From contig JAABRM010000014.1 of assembly GCA_011390955.1 (NCBI GenBank), forward strand, positions 92,681 to 156,680: a DNA stretch of 64,000 nt, given 5' to 3'. The notes under the pieces were generated by a model. It saw only the letters and a program-made list of their open reading frames with translations. It had not been told where the DNA came from and ran no database searches. This document shows positions 1 to 6,629 of the stretch, in pieces. Within the stretch, counting starts at the first letter, position 1. The number at the start of each line of letters is the position of its first letter. The translations under genes were made by a program, and so were the position numbers. The stretch comes from Oscillatoriales cyanobacterium (GTDB lineage Bacteria; Cyanobacteriota; Cyanobacteriia; Cyanobacteriales; Laspinemataceae).

Positions 1-384
1 CAATAAATCACCAGTCCCTAAAACATCAATTGAATAGCCATCACGAATCAAAATTTTAAACAATTCTTGCTGACTCGCAACTAAAGTCGCTTCTAACTCT
101 ATCACTTGCCCATCTTCTCGTAAAAGCGCCAAGAGTTCTGAAACAGTAAGTTGTAAATTGCCCAGATTATTTCCCTGCTGAGTCAGGCGATCGCCCAACT
201 CCCCGGTCGCGTCAATATCAGAAATCATCCAAGCATGAGGTGATTCTAACTTATGGGCTAAATATCTAACAATTGCGATCGCTCTTGACTCGATTGTTTC
301 TAGAGAATCACAAAACAGTGTAACTGCCCATTTATGAGCAGTTTCCGGGGATAAACTTTGAATAAATTTATTTTCAACTTTCAT
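1..384 (-). CDS. Partial hypothetical protein, possible immunity partner of the upstream toxin-like gene
   Basis: An open frame starts with ATG at 384 and runs through the left edge of the window, so at least 128 residues are present and the C-terminus is missing. The start overlaps the stop of the upstream gene by four bases (ATGA), which implies translational coupling. The visible part begins MKVENKFIQSLSPETAHKW and is soluble, acidic and without membrane segments. I do not recognise the family. Because the upstream gene resembles a polymorphic toxin C-terminal domain, an immunity role is a reasonable inference from gene order alone. Confidence 0.6.
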   Translation of the reverse strand, partial: MKVENKFIQSLSPETAHKWAVTLFCDSLETIESRAIAIVRYLAHKLESPHAWMISDIDATGELGDRLTQQGNNLGNLQLTVSELLALLREDGQVIELEATLVASQQELFKILIRDGYSIDVLGTGDLL

Positions 385-701
385 AAATATTCTGGGTTTT
401 TACTTCTAATAAGAGTGCCACCAGTGGCATTTACAATCCACCGATGTTGATGCGGAGGTGGTATATGGTCGGGACGTAAATTGCCATTGGGATAAGTCGG
501 ACTGGTCAGATCGATATCTCTAACGGGTTGTCCAAACTCATCGAATTCTCGGAGTTGGTAAATTCGTTGATTTGTAGTATCCCATCTGATCTGAGAATGG
601 GAACCGATAGCATTGGGATCGGGTTTAGGTTCTCCAAGTCTTAGGGGTCTTTGACTTTTTAGAACAACTGTACCATCGGCATATTTAGAATGGACTGACA
701 A
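381..701 (-). CDS. Small protein resembling a free-standing polymorphic-toxin C-terminal domain
   Basis: This 106-residue protein has no signal peptide or membrane segment. Its middle reads YQLREFDEFGQPVRDIDLT and is followed by PDHIPPPHQHRW; this D-E-F/N-G-x-P-V-R-D-I-D then H-x-H-R-W layout is what I remember from short toxin domains at the C-termini of secreted polymorphic toxins. Here the domain stands alone rather than behind an RHS or other delivery module. The stop overlaps the next gene's ATG (ATGA), the usual arrangement of a toxin with its immunity gene. The family call is from memory of the motif and is uncertain. Confidence 0.5.
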   Translation of the reverse strand: MSVHSKYADGTVVLKSQRPLRLGEPKPDPNAIGSHSQIRWDTTNQRIYQLREFDEFGQPVRDIDLTSPTYPNGNLRPDHIPPPHQHRWIVNATGGTLIRSKNPEYL

Positions 702-838
702 TCTGATTTAAAATTTAATCGATTATTTTCTGAATTATTTTATCATACTTATTGATTGATGAGCATTACAGCGCTTTTTTGTTGAGTAAACCAGAACTTA
801 GAGGCAAAGTAGAGGCGATTCGCTTCTACATACGTTTT

Positions 839-1042
839 CCGGTTCATACCTACCAGAAAAATAGGACTTACGCAGCGAATCTATATCTGGGGTCTTGGTG
901 CGTTACGCTTTGCGCTTTCACACCCTACCAATAGCTCATCGTTGTCCGGTTCATACCTACCAGAAAAATAGGACTTACGCAGCGAATCTATATCTGGGGT
1001 CTTGGTGCGTTACGCTTTGCGCTTTCACACCCTACCAATAGC
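839..1042. repeat. Tandem direct repeat, two copies of about 97 bp
   Basis: The segments 839-935 and 946-1042 are essentially identical, both beginning CCGGTTCATACC and ending ACCCTACCAATAGC. Each carries the left end and body of the AGGACTTACGCA miniature element described separately; only the second copy continues into the right end. The 60-codon open frame that overlaps the first copy (752-934) is read as repeat sequence, not as a gene. Confidence 0.85.
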
Positions 1043-1059
1043 GTTTATGCGTAAGTCCT
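970..1059. mobile_element. MITE-like element with AGGACTTACGCA terminal inverted repeats
   Basis: A 90-bp segment is bounded by AGGACTTACGCA (970-981) and its exact inverse TGCGTAAGTCCT (1048-1059). The interior contains GGTGCGTTACGCTT and CACACCCTAC. A second, divergent copy in the opposite orientation lies at 6468-6554. It has no coding capacity, so mobilisation would need a transposase from elsewhere. The element type is an inference from the matched ends and the second copy. Confidence 0.65.
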
Positions 1060-1081
1060 GAAAAATAAGGCGCGATCGCCC

Positions 1082-1110
1082 AAAAAAACCGCCACTCCTA
1101 AAAGTGGCGG
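1082..1110 (-). terminator. Rho-independent terminator of glnA
   Basis: On the minus strand an 8-bp perfect stem CCGCCACT/AGTGGCGG (1103-1110 and 1089-1096) with a 6-base loop is followed directly by seven T residues (1088-1082). It lies about 45 bp past the glnA stop. Confidence 0.85.
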
Positions 1111-1115
1111 TGACA

Positions 1116-1143
1116 TGAATCAATCAATCAATCAATCAATCAT
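1116..1143. repeat. Tetranucleotide microsatellite (AATC)n
   Basis: About six uninterrupted copies of AATC lie between the glnA stop and its terminator. Such a tract is prone to slippage, but it is outside the coding sequence. Confidence 0.85.
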
Positions 1144-1154
1144 TCTCACTCTAA

Positions 1155-2576
1155 TTAGACATCGTAATAGAGCGCATACTCGTAGGGGTGTGGACGCAGA
1201 CGCATGGGGTTAACTTCATTATCCAACTTGTACTCAATCCAAGTGGTAATCATATCTTCCGTAAATACCCCAGTGCGGGTCAAGAACTCGTGATCTTCTT
1301 CCAGGGCTTTCAGGGCATCAAGCAGAGAACCTGGAGTAGAGGGGATTTTCGCCAATTCTTCGGGGCTGAGGTCATAGATATCCACATCTAAAGGATCCCC
1401 TGGATCGATCTCATTTTGAATCCCATCAATCCCAGCACAGAGCATCGCGGCAAAAGCCAGATAAGGATTAGAAGTAGCATCCGGGCAACGGAACTCAAAC
1501 CGTTTCGCCTTGGGATTGCTGCCGGACAGAGGAATCCGCACCGCTGCCGAACGGTTGCCTTTAGAATAAGCCAAGTTCACCGGAGCTTCAAAACCAGGCA
1601 CCAAGCGCTTGTAAGAGTTAGTGGTCGGGTTGGTAATGGCCAACAATGCCGGAGCGTGCTTGAGGATACCACCGATATAGTGCAGAGCAGTTTTGCTCAA
1701 GTTGGCGTAGCCGTCGCCCCAGAACAAAGGTGTACCAGCTTTCCAAATCGACTGGTGAGTGTGCATCCCCGAACCATTATCGTTAAACAACGGCTTGGGC
1801 ATAAAGGTGACAGTCTTGCCATACTTCTTCGCCACGTTCTTAATGACATATTTATAAGTCATTAAATAGTCAGCGGATTGGACTAATGGCGCAAACTTAA
1901 TCCCCAATTCGTTTTGGCCGCCAGTAGCCACTTCGTGGTGATGCTTCTCAATGGGAACGCCGCATTCGGCCATCGTCAGCAGCATTTCCGTCCGGATATC
2001 TTGCTGAGTATCGGTCGGTGCCACTGGGAAATAACCTTCTTTGTAGCGAGGCTTGTAGCCCAGGTTGCCACCTTCTTCTTCTTTCCCAGAGTTCCAGCGC
2101 CCTTCTACGCTATCAACGTAGTAAAAAGCTTTGTTCTCGGTTTGGTCAAAGCGAACACTGTCAAAGAGGAAAAACTCCGCTTCTGGGCCAAAGAAAGCAG
2201 TATCACCAATCCCCGTAGAAAGCAGATAATCATAAGCTTTCTGAGCAATGGTGCGGGGGCATCGACTGTACCATTCGCCAGTCCGAGGCTCCTTAATGCT
2301 GCAAATCATGCTCAGAGTTGGTTCGGCATAGAACGGGTCGATCCAAGCAGTTTTTGGATCGGGAACCATTGACATATCGGACTCGTTGATCGCTTTCCAA
2401 CCCCGAATACTCGATCCATCAAAGGCCACGCCTTCGGTGAAAGCATCTTCGTCGATCAAATCCTTATAAAACGAGCAATGTTGCCAGATTCCTGGCATAT
2501 CGATAAACTTAAGATCGATAATTTTAATGTCTTGTTCGCGAATTAGGTTTAAGACTTCTTGAGGCGTCTCAGGCAT
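1155..2576 (-). CDS. glnA: Glutamine synthetase type I
   Basis: This 473-residue enzyme makes glutamine from glutamate, ammonia and ATP in the cytoplasm and is the entry point of the GS-GOGAT cycle. The full GSI layout is visible: the DGSSIRGW motif at residues 53-60, metal ligands in FFGPEAEFF (129-136), [10 protein letters not shown] in the ATP/substrate region, NRSAAVRIP and [15 protein letters not shown] near the active site, and a C-terminus ending YALYYDV. A tyrosine lies at the classical adenylylation position (IYDLSPEE), but in cyanobacteria GlnA is known to be controlled by NtcA and by the small inactivating factors IF7/IF17 rather than by adenylylation; no gif-like gene is seen here. 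The gene is monocistronic, with its own sigma-70-like promoter and terminator. Confidence 0.97.
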   Translation of the reverse strand: MPETPQEVLNLIREQDIKIIDLKFIDMPGIWQHCSFYKDLIDEDAFTEGVAFDGSSIRGWKAINESDMSMVPDPKTAWIDPFYAEPTLSMICSIKEPRTGEWYSRCPRTIAQKAYDYLLSTGIGDTAFFGPEAEFFLFDSVRFDQTENKAFYYVDSVEGRWNSGKEEEGGNLGYKPRYKEGYFPVAPTDTQQDIRTEMLLTMAECGVPIEKHHHEVATGGQNELGIKFAPLVQSADYLMTYKYVIKNVAKKYGKTVTFMPKPLFNDNGSGMHTHQSIWKAGTPLFWGDGYANLSKTALHYIGGILKHAPALLAITNPTTNSYKRLVPGFEAPVNLAYSKGNRSAAVRIPLSGSNPKAKRFEFRCPDATSNPYLAFAAMLCAGIDGIQNEIDPGDPLDVDIYDLSPEELAKIPSTPGSLLDALKALEEDHEFLTRTGVFTEDMITTWIEYKLDNEVNPMRLRPHPYEYALYYDV

Positions 2577-2643
2577 AGCTAAATCCCTGTATCTTCAGTG
2601 AGGTTTGACTCCCTATTCAGGAGTAAGTGAGCAAAGGCGGCCA

Positions 2644-2720
2644 TTTATACCATTAGATCTGTAGTGTGTCAAGCTAGATTTCGATTATTCTATCTAGCTG
2701 CTGTTGTACTGAGTATTTAC
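2644..2720 (-). promoter_or_regulatory. glnA promoter with upstream NtcA-like half-sites
   Basis: Reading the minus strand, TTGACA (2672-2667) is separated by exactly 17 bases from TATAAA (2649-2644), a near-consensus sigma-70 promoter that predicts a start near 2637 and a 60-base leader. Further upstream, GTA-N9-TAC occurs at 2706-2720; this resembles the NtcA consensus GTA-N8-TAC but has one extra base and is centred about 76 bases from the predicted start, so NtcA binding is only a weak inference. Confidence 0.6.
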
Positions 2721-3267
2721 ACGGAATGTTTATGAGTCATTTTTGTGGTTACATACTTAGCAACTTGGCTGTGTATCATTCCCAGATCCTAAAGTTTGTC
2801 TTTTCGGAGATCATCCGTCTAGGGTAACTGCCGCCTTTGAGTTCCGGATTGATTTTGGATGATCCCTGAATCAGATTAGAATAAGATTTGAGAATTTTTG
2901 TATCCATTGTTACCAAGTTGTTCCCCGATTCGTACAACAGCGTCACAACGTCGATCGGATTTAATCACAGATTTCTTTAAGGGTATATAGAGAAAACCTT
3001 AAGAAATTCCGTGAAGGCTCCGCAGAGCGATCGCTAATCCGATCTGGAGTTCGCGAAAACCAACTAATTAACGCCACTGAACTTAGGCATTTTTCCGGGA
3101 ATCGATTTGTAGTAGACTATTTTCTACTGTAAGTCTGATGACCCAACCATGAGGACGGGATTCTCTCGAATCCTTGACTTTGCTAAGTTTTATTACCTAT
3201 TTTTTGGGTAAATAACTCTGGGTGGTCGCGTTTGGCGCTGACAGCGGGTAATCATAAGGTATGGATT

Positions 3268-3309
3268 GAGTTACAAATTGTAACTCTTTTGTTGATAATT
3301 TTTGGGAGA
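3268..3309 (+). promoter_or_regulatory. apcF leader: 19-nt inverted repeat and ribosome binding site
   Basis: GAGTTACAAATTGTAACTC (3268-3286) is a perfect 9+1+9 inverted repeat centred about 40 bases before the apcF ATG. GTTACAA resembles one half of the HLR1 motif bound by RpaB, but HLR1 is a direct repeat, so the match is partial. GGGAGA at 3304-3309 is a good Shine-Dalgarno sequence 8 bases before the start. The rest of 2722-3267 shows no convincing gene. Confidence 0.5.
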
Positions 3310-3317
3310 ACAATTTA

Positions 3318-3827
3318 ATGCGGGACGCAGTAACAAGCCTAATTAAAAATTATGATGTGACAGGTCGTTACCTGGATCGGAATGCGATCGATCGACTGAA
3401 ATCTTATTTTGAAACCGGCAGTACCAGAGTCCAAGCAGCAACGGTGATTAACGCCAATGCTGCGGCTTTGGTCAAACAAGCCGGTTCTCAATTATTTTCC
3501 GATCTACCGGAGTTAATTCGTCCGGGGGGCAATGCTTACACGACTCGTCGCTATGCTGCGTGCTTGCGGGATATGGACTATTACCTGCGCTATGCCACTT
3601 ATGCTTTGGTGGCTGGCAGCACCGATGTGCTGGATGAGCGCGTGCTGCAAGGCTTACGGGAAACCTACAATTCTTTGAGCGTGCCCATTGGCCCGACGGT
3701 GGTGGGGATTGGGATTCTCAAGGATATGGTCAAAGCGACGGTGGAAGCAGCGGGAATTCAGCCCGGTGATTGGTTGGATCAGCCCTTTGACCACATGATT
3801 CGGGAATTGGGTGAGACGGATGTTTAA
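3318..3827 (+). CDS. apcF: Allophycocyanin beta-18 subunit
   Basis: This phycobiliprotein replaces one ApcB in the terminal-emitter trimer of the phycobilisome core, next to the ApcE chromophore domain, and helps pass energy to photosystem II. Length (169 residues) and sequence identify it as ApcF rather than ApcB. The phycocyanobilin attachment cysteine is C82 in RRYAACLRDMDYYLRYATYA, and the conserved, usually methylated asparagine is N72. It stands alone, as apcF usually does in cyanobacteria, away from the apcAB and cpc operons. The start is supported by GGGAGA 8 bases upstream. Confidence 0.96.
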   Translation: MRDAVTSLIKNYDVTGRYLDRNAIDRLKSYFETGSTRVQAATVINANAAALVKQAGSQLFSDLPELIRPGGNAYTTRRYAACLRDMDYYLRYATYALVAGSTDVLDERVLQGLRETYNSLSVPIGPTVVGIGILKDMVKATVEAAGIQPGDWLDQPFDHMIRELGETDV

Positions 3828-4299
3828 TGGTTAGAACTGGCGCCGGGTTAAGGCAAATCGTCAGGATGGGAAAAGTTTCGCGTTGTTGAGCGCTTCGCTT
3901 TCGATCTTTTAATGATTGCTGGTGCGACGTCAGGAAATAACCATCGGTGTGGCTGGTGCTGTGGCGATCGGACTCAACGGTGAGTTGGTGGTCACAGTAC
4001 CAGTTACACCATTAGACAATTCTGGCTTTCATACGGGATCGATCCCCCCAACCCCCCTTTTTAAGGGGGGCTTTTTAGAATTTTGCACTCTTGTCTACTA
4101 TTTTTGATGCCGATTTGATGCCGGTATTTTTTAATTTTTCCCTTATATCAAATTGCTTATATGTTATTCATCGGCGATCGCCAGAAAAAGTAACGATATT
4201 TAGGCAATAAGTATGAAAATTTAATTGATTATGATTGATTTTGGATGAGGATGGGAGTGAGATTTCCCAGGGGAAATTTTGAGACTGGCTGAGGTTGAG
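3828..4299. other. Intergenic region with a MITE-like repeat and no supported gene
   Basis: The stretch between apcF and the next gene holds a repeat at 4012-4097 with a left end TTAGACAATTCTGGC (4012-4026) identical to the element at 45479-45566, a degenerate right end (CTTGTCTA) and a central CCCCCC-TTTTTAA-GGGGGG hairpin. A 63-codon open frame (3916-4107) reads into this repeat and has no family match that I can see, so I do not call it a gene. The apcF transcript may end at the central hairpin. Confidence 0.6.
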
Positions 4300-4500
4300 T
4301 TAGAAGGTAGCCAGATCGCCCCAGAAATCGCAATTGGCTAGGAGTTGCCTGATTTTTAGAGAATCGGTGAGAGTTTTTTTAATGGCTGAAACTGTGCCGG
4401 TGGAATAGACGATGTAGATGTTTTCTCCACTAACGATCGCCATAGGAGGGTGGTCATCGGATGAAGTTTTTGGATTAGATTGGTATGTGACGGTAGACAT
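4300..4500 (-). CDS. Small hypothetical protein
   Basis: The open frame reaches 4524, but the ATG at 4500 (MSTVTYQSNPKTSSDDH) is the more natural start, giving 66 residues. The protein has a polar N-terminus, a central PMAIVSGENIYIVYST segment that looks like a pair of beta strands, and the C-terminus LLANCDFWGDLATF. I do not recognise a family. A CRP-like site lies about 138 bases upstream of the start, but a -10 element places that site better for transcription in the other direction. Confidence 0.45.
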   Translation of the reverse strand: MSTVTYQSNPKTSSDDHPPMAIVSGENIYIVYSTGTVSAIKKTLTDSLKIRQLLANCDFWGDLATF

Positions 4501-4630
4501 AGCGCATTCCCTGGTATAAGTCAACAGTAATTTTACGGATATTTTCCCTTGGTTTCTTTATTTTATGTTAATTTTTATGAAAACAAGGCGATCGCGATCG
4601 CTATTTTTAGTGATTTTTGACAAGGTTTTT

Positions 4631-4671
4631 TGTGATCTAAATCACTGCTAATTTTTACTCGTTAGTATAAA
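4631..4671 (+). promoter_or_regulatory. CRP-like site with class II spacing to a -10 element
   Basis: TGTGATCTAAATCACT (4631-4646) matches the cAMP-receptor consensus TGTGA-N6-TCACA at all but the final base. A -10 box TATAAA follows at 4666-4671, so the site centre would be about 40 bases upstream of the start predicted near 4678-4680, which is the class II activator position. Transcription would run rightwards through about 430 bases without a gene towards the rRNA methyltransferase. Confidence 0.5.
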
Positions 4672-5107
4672 AAAGACAAGTCACCCTGGGGGCGGACTTT
4701 TGCGGGATTTGGCCGGGAATTTGGCCGGGAATTTGGCGGCGAACATTACGGACAAAAAAACCACTTACGTGGGTTCTGGTTTTTGTTGAGGAGTGGTTTG
4801 ACTAGGGCTTTGGTGCATCGGTGATTTTTTCTCCTAAGTAGGTGGGCAGAAATAAATGCACTACAGACCCCACGAGAAGAAAGGCTGTCATTCCCGCGAA
4901 GGCGGGAATCCAAAGCCTATTGGCGGAAAACGAAAAGTGCAATTAATTATGTTCACCTACTTAAAACTGACAGGATTTAAGCAAATTGCTACAAAATTTA
5001 CAGTATTGTGCAGAGTTCTACGGGGTTGGTAAGATTTCAGGGGCGATCGCCTTTCGGGATCGCTGCGCGAATCGCGGTAAGATGAAGCAGGGTAGGTGAT
5101 TTTCAGC
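4672..5107. other. Intergenic region downstream of the CRP-like promoter
   Basis: No coding sequence is supported. The segment contains two direct copies of TTTGGCCGGGAA near 4719-4742 and a short hairpin-forming stretch around 4760-4800. The palindromic repeat CATTCCCGCGAAGGCGGGAATC at about 4889-4910 has relatives at 37832-37860 and 53592-53646. It could be an untranslated leader or a non-coding RNA from the CRP-like promoter; the sequence does not decide. Confidence 0.4.
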
Positions 5108-5932
5108 ATGGCTAATAAACAACGACTCGACACATTATTAGTAGAACGAAATCTTTGTTCTTCGCGGCAGCAGGCACAACGGCTGATCCGCGCTGGGGAG
5201 GTGATGGTCGATCGCCAGGTAATTGATAAACCAGGCACCGAGGTGAAAATTGAGGCGGAAATTCAGGTTAAGGAGCGATCGCCCTACGTTTCCAGGGGGG
5301 GCGAAAAACTAGCCAAAGCTTTGGCGGTTTATCCCATAACTGTAGCAAATCGGATTTGTTTAGATGGCGGCATTTCTACGGGCGGTTTTACTGACTGTTT
5401 GCTGCAAGGGGGTGCCCGGTTAGTCTATGGCATTGATGTGGGTTATGGTCAGGTGGATTGGGGTTTGCGGAACGATCCGCGAGTGGTGTTGCGAGAACGC
5501 ACGAATATCCGCCACTTGACCAAAGAGGAGTTATATGGCGATCGCCCAGAATTGCCAGATTTGGGCGTGGTGGATGTGTCGTTTATTTCTTTAACCAAAG
5601 TCATGCCAGCCCTTTGGGAATTGTTGCAACCACCGCGAGAAGTAGTCTGGTTAGTAAAGCCACAATTTGAGGTGGGGCGATCGCGGGTGGGGAAAAATGG
5701 GGTAGTCAGAGATCCCGAAGATCAAGCGGATGCGATTTTTCAAGTATTACAAGCTGCCCAAGAATTTGGCTGGCAATATCGGGGCTTAATTTGGTCGCCG
5801 ATCGCCGGACCTGCGGGTAACATTGAATATTTACTCTGGTTGGCAATGGAGAGTGAAACCCTGGCGCCGGATTTAGGGGCGATTAAAGCAGTTACGAAAG
5901 CCGCCCAACAGGATGTGAAGAAATCCAGTTAA
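5108..5932 (+). CDS. TlyA-family rRNA (cytidine-2'-O)-methyltransferase
   Basis: TlyA family enzymes join an N-terminal S4 RNA-binding domain to an FtsJ/RrmJ-type SAM methyltransferase and modify 16S and/or 23S rRNA. Here the S4 domain spans about residues 3-62 (LDTLLVERNLCSSRQQAQRL). The linker SRGGEKLAKAL is followed by the SAM-binding loop GGISTGGFTDCLL (residues 87-99) and the catalytic-core motifs VVDVSFISL and WLVKPQFE, which carry the aspartate and lysine of the K-D-K-E tetrad. The ATG at 5096 is in frame, but AGGTGA at 5092-5097 is a ribosome binding site for the ATG at 5108, so I use the latter. Some family members were called hemolysins; rRNA methylation is the better-supported role. 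Confidence 0.92.
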   Translation: MANKQRLDTLLVERNLCSSRQQAQRLIRAGEVMVDRQVIDKPGTEVKIEAEIQVKERSPYVSRGGEKLAKALAVYPITVANRICLDGGISTGGFTDCLLQGGARLVYGIDVGYGQVDWGLRNDPRVVLRERTNIRHLTKEELYGDRPELPDLGVVDVSFISLTKVMPALWELLQPPREVVWLVKPQFEVGRSRVGKNGVVRDPEDQADAIFQVLQAAQEFGWQYRGLIWSPIAGPAGNIEYLLWLAMESETLAPDLGAIKAVTKAAQQDVKKSS

Positions 5933-6024
5933 TTGTCTTTAGGAAAATAGCATTGTGTTGTCCGATTGCTTTCTGTTAAAAGCAATATAAAATCGAGATC
6001 ATCGCCTCCTTTATTCCAACCACC

Positions 6025-6285
6025 ATGAGCAAATTTACTTTAGAGATTTCCAGCGACTTGGCTGAAGCCCTCCGAATTCCCCCAGATGAACGGCGATCGC
6101 GAATCCAGAGAGAACTGGCCATTCGTCTATACCAAAAAGGAATACTTTCCTTTGGTAAAGCTCGTGAACTAGCCGGTATGAGCAAATGGGACTTTCATAT
6201 CCTTCTGGGGCAAGAAGGGATTTCGCGAAGCTATGACGAAGAAGAACTCAATGCTGATTTAGAAACTCTGGAGGTGCTTGGTTGA
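6025..6285 (+). CDS. UPF0175 family antitoxin-like protein
   Basis: This 86-residue protein shows the UPF0175 pattern: ELAIRLYQKGILSFGKARELAGMS, a helix-turn-helix-like segment at about residues 32-55, then FHILLGQEGISRSYDEEELNADL. Family members are usually encoded directly before a DUF3368 PIN-like toxin and are thought to act as its antitoxin. Here the stop overlaps a short frame that looks like the first 11 codons of such a toxin (6282-6317), which then stops. The antitoxin therefore seems to be retained without its partner. Confidence 0.85.
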   Translation: MSKFTLEISSDLAEALRIPPDERRSRIQRELAIRLYQKGILSFGKARELAGMSKWDFHILLGQEGISRSYDEEELNADLETLEVLG

Positions 6286-6317
6286 AGGCTGTTTCTAATT
6301 CCTCAGTTTTCTATTGA
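6282..6317 (+). pseudogene. Remnant of a DUF3368 PIN-like toxin
   Basis: A TTG overlapping the antitoxin's TGA opens the frame LKAVSNSSVFY-stop. DUF3368 toxins characteristically begin with (M/L)KAVSNSS followed by a hydrophobic strand, so the first eleven codons match and the rest is gone. Shortly downstream comes unrelated repeat sequence containing GTAGGGGCGAAG. The identification rests on a short match and on its position behind the UPF0175 gene. Confidence 0.5.
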
Positions 6318-6467
6318 ATCAACCACACATTTTTGTAGGGGCGAAGAAGCATGACCGCAGACAAATTATTGCTGAAAATATTAATCTGAATCCGGTCAAT
6401 ATCGTGCCCGATCGTGGTTTAGTAATCTGAAAACTGCTGCGATCTAAAAACCGCTGTAAATTAGTCA

Positions 6468-6554
6468 TAACTTACGCATAAATGCTATTTGTAGGGTGTG
6501 TTAGCGAAGCGTAACGCACCAATACCCCATATATAGAGTCATTGCGTAAGTCCT
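6468..6554. mobile_element. MITE-like element, second copy of the AGGACTTACGCA family
   Basis: In reverse orientation this segment reads AGGACTTACGCA (6554-6543), a body with GGTGCGTTACGCTTCGC, and TGCGTAAGTTA at its far end (6478-6468). It matches the element at 970-1059 along its length with scattered differences. The rest of the 6318-6629 gap holds other repeat fragments and no gene. Confidence 0.6.
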
Positions 6555-6589
6555 ATTAGTATGAAAAAATGACAATTTATGGGAGGAAT

Positions 6590-6624
6590 AAGAAACCGGG
6601 TTGCTTCAAGAAACCCGGTTTCTT
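6590..6624. terminator. Palindromic CCCGG repeat hairpin after the dihydroorotase-like gene
   Basis: AAGAAACCGGGTT (6590-6602) pairs with AACCCGGTTTCTT (6612-6624) across a short loop, just past the stop of the minus-strand gene. The T-tract is weak, so termination is plausible rather than certain. The same palindrome recurs across the window as part of a repeat family. Confidence 0.5.
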
Positions 6625-6629
6625 GATTT

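Noticed and set aside
752..934. 60-codon open frame on the plus strand
   Set aside because: It runs through a direct repeat and a MITE-like element, and its composition is not protein-like.
1188..2372. Several plus-strand open frames inside glnA
   Set aside because: They are antisense shadows of a well-recognised gene.
2577..2640. Possible glutamine riboswitch in the glnA leader
   Set aside because: The leader is only about 60 bases and I could not find the conserved glnA-RNA core sequences.
3916..4107. 63-codon frame after apcF
   Set aside because: The second half is a dispersed repeat and the first half has no recognisable family.
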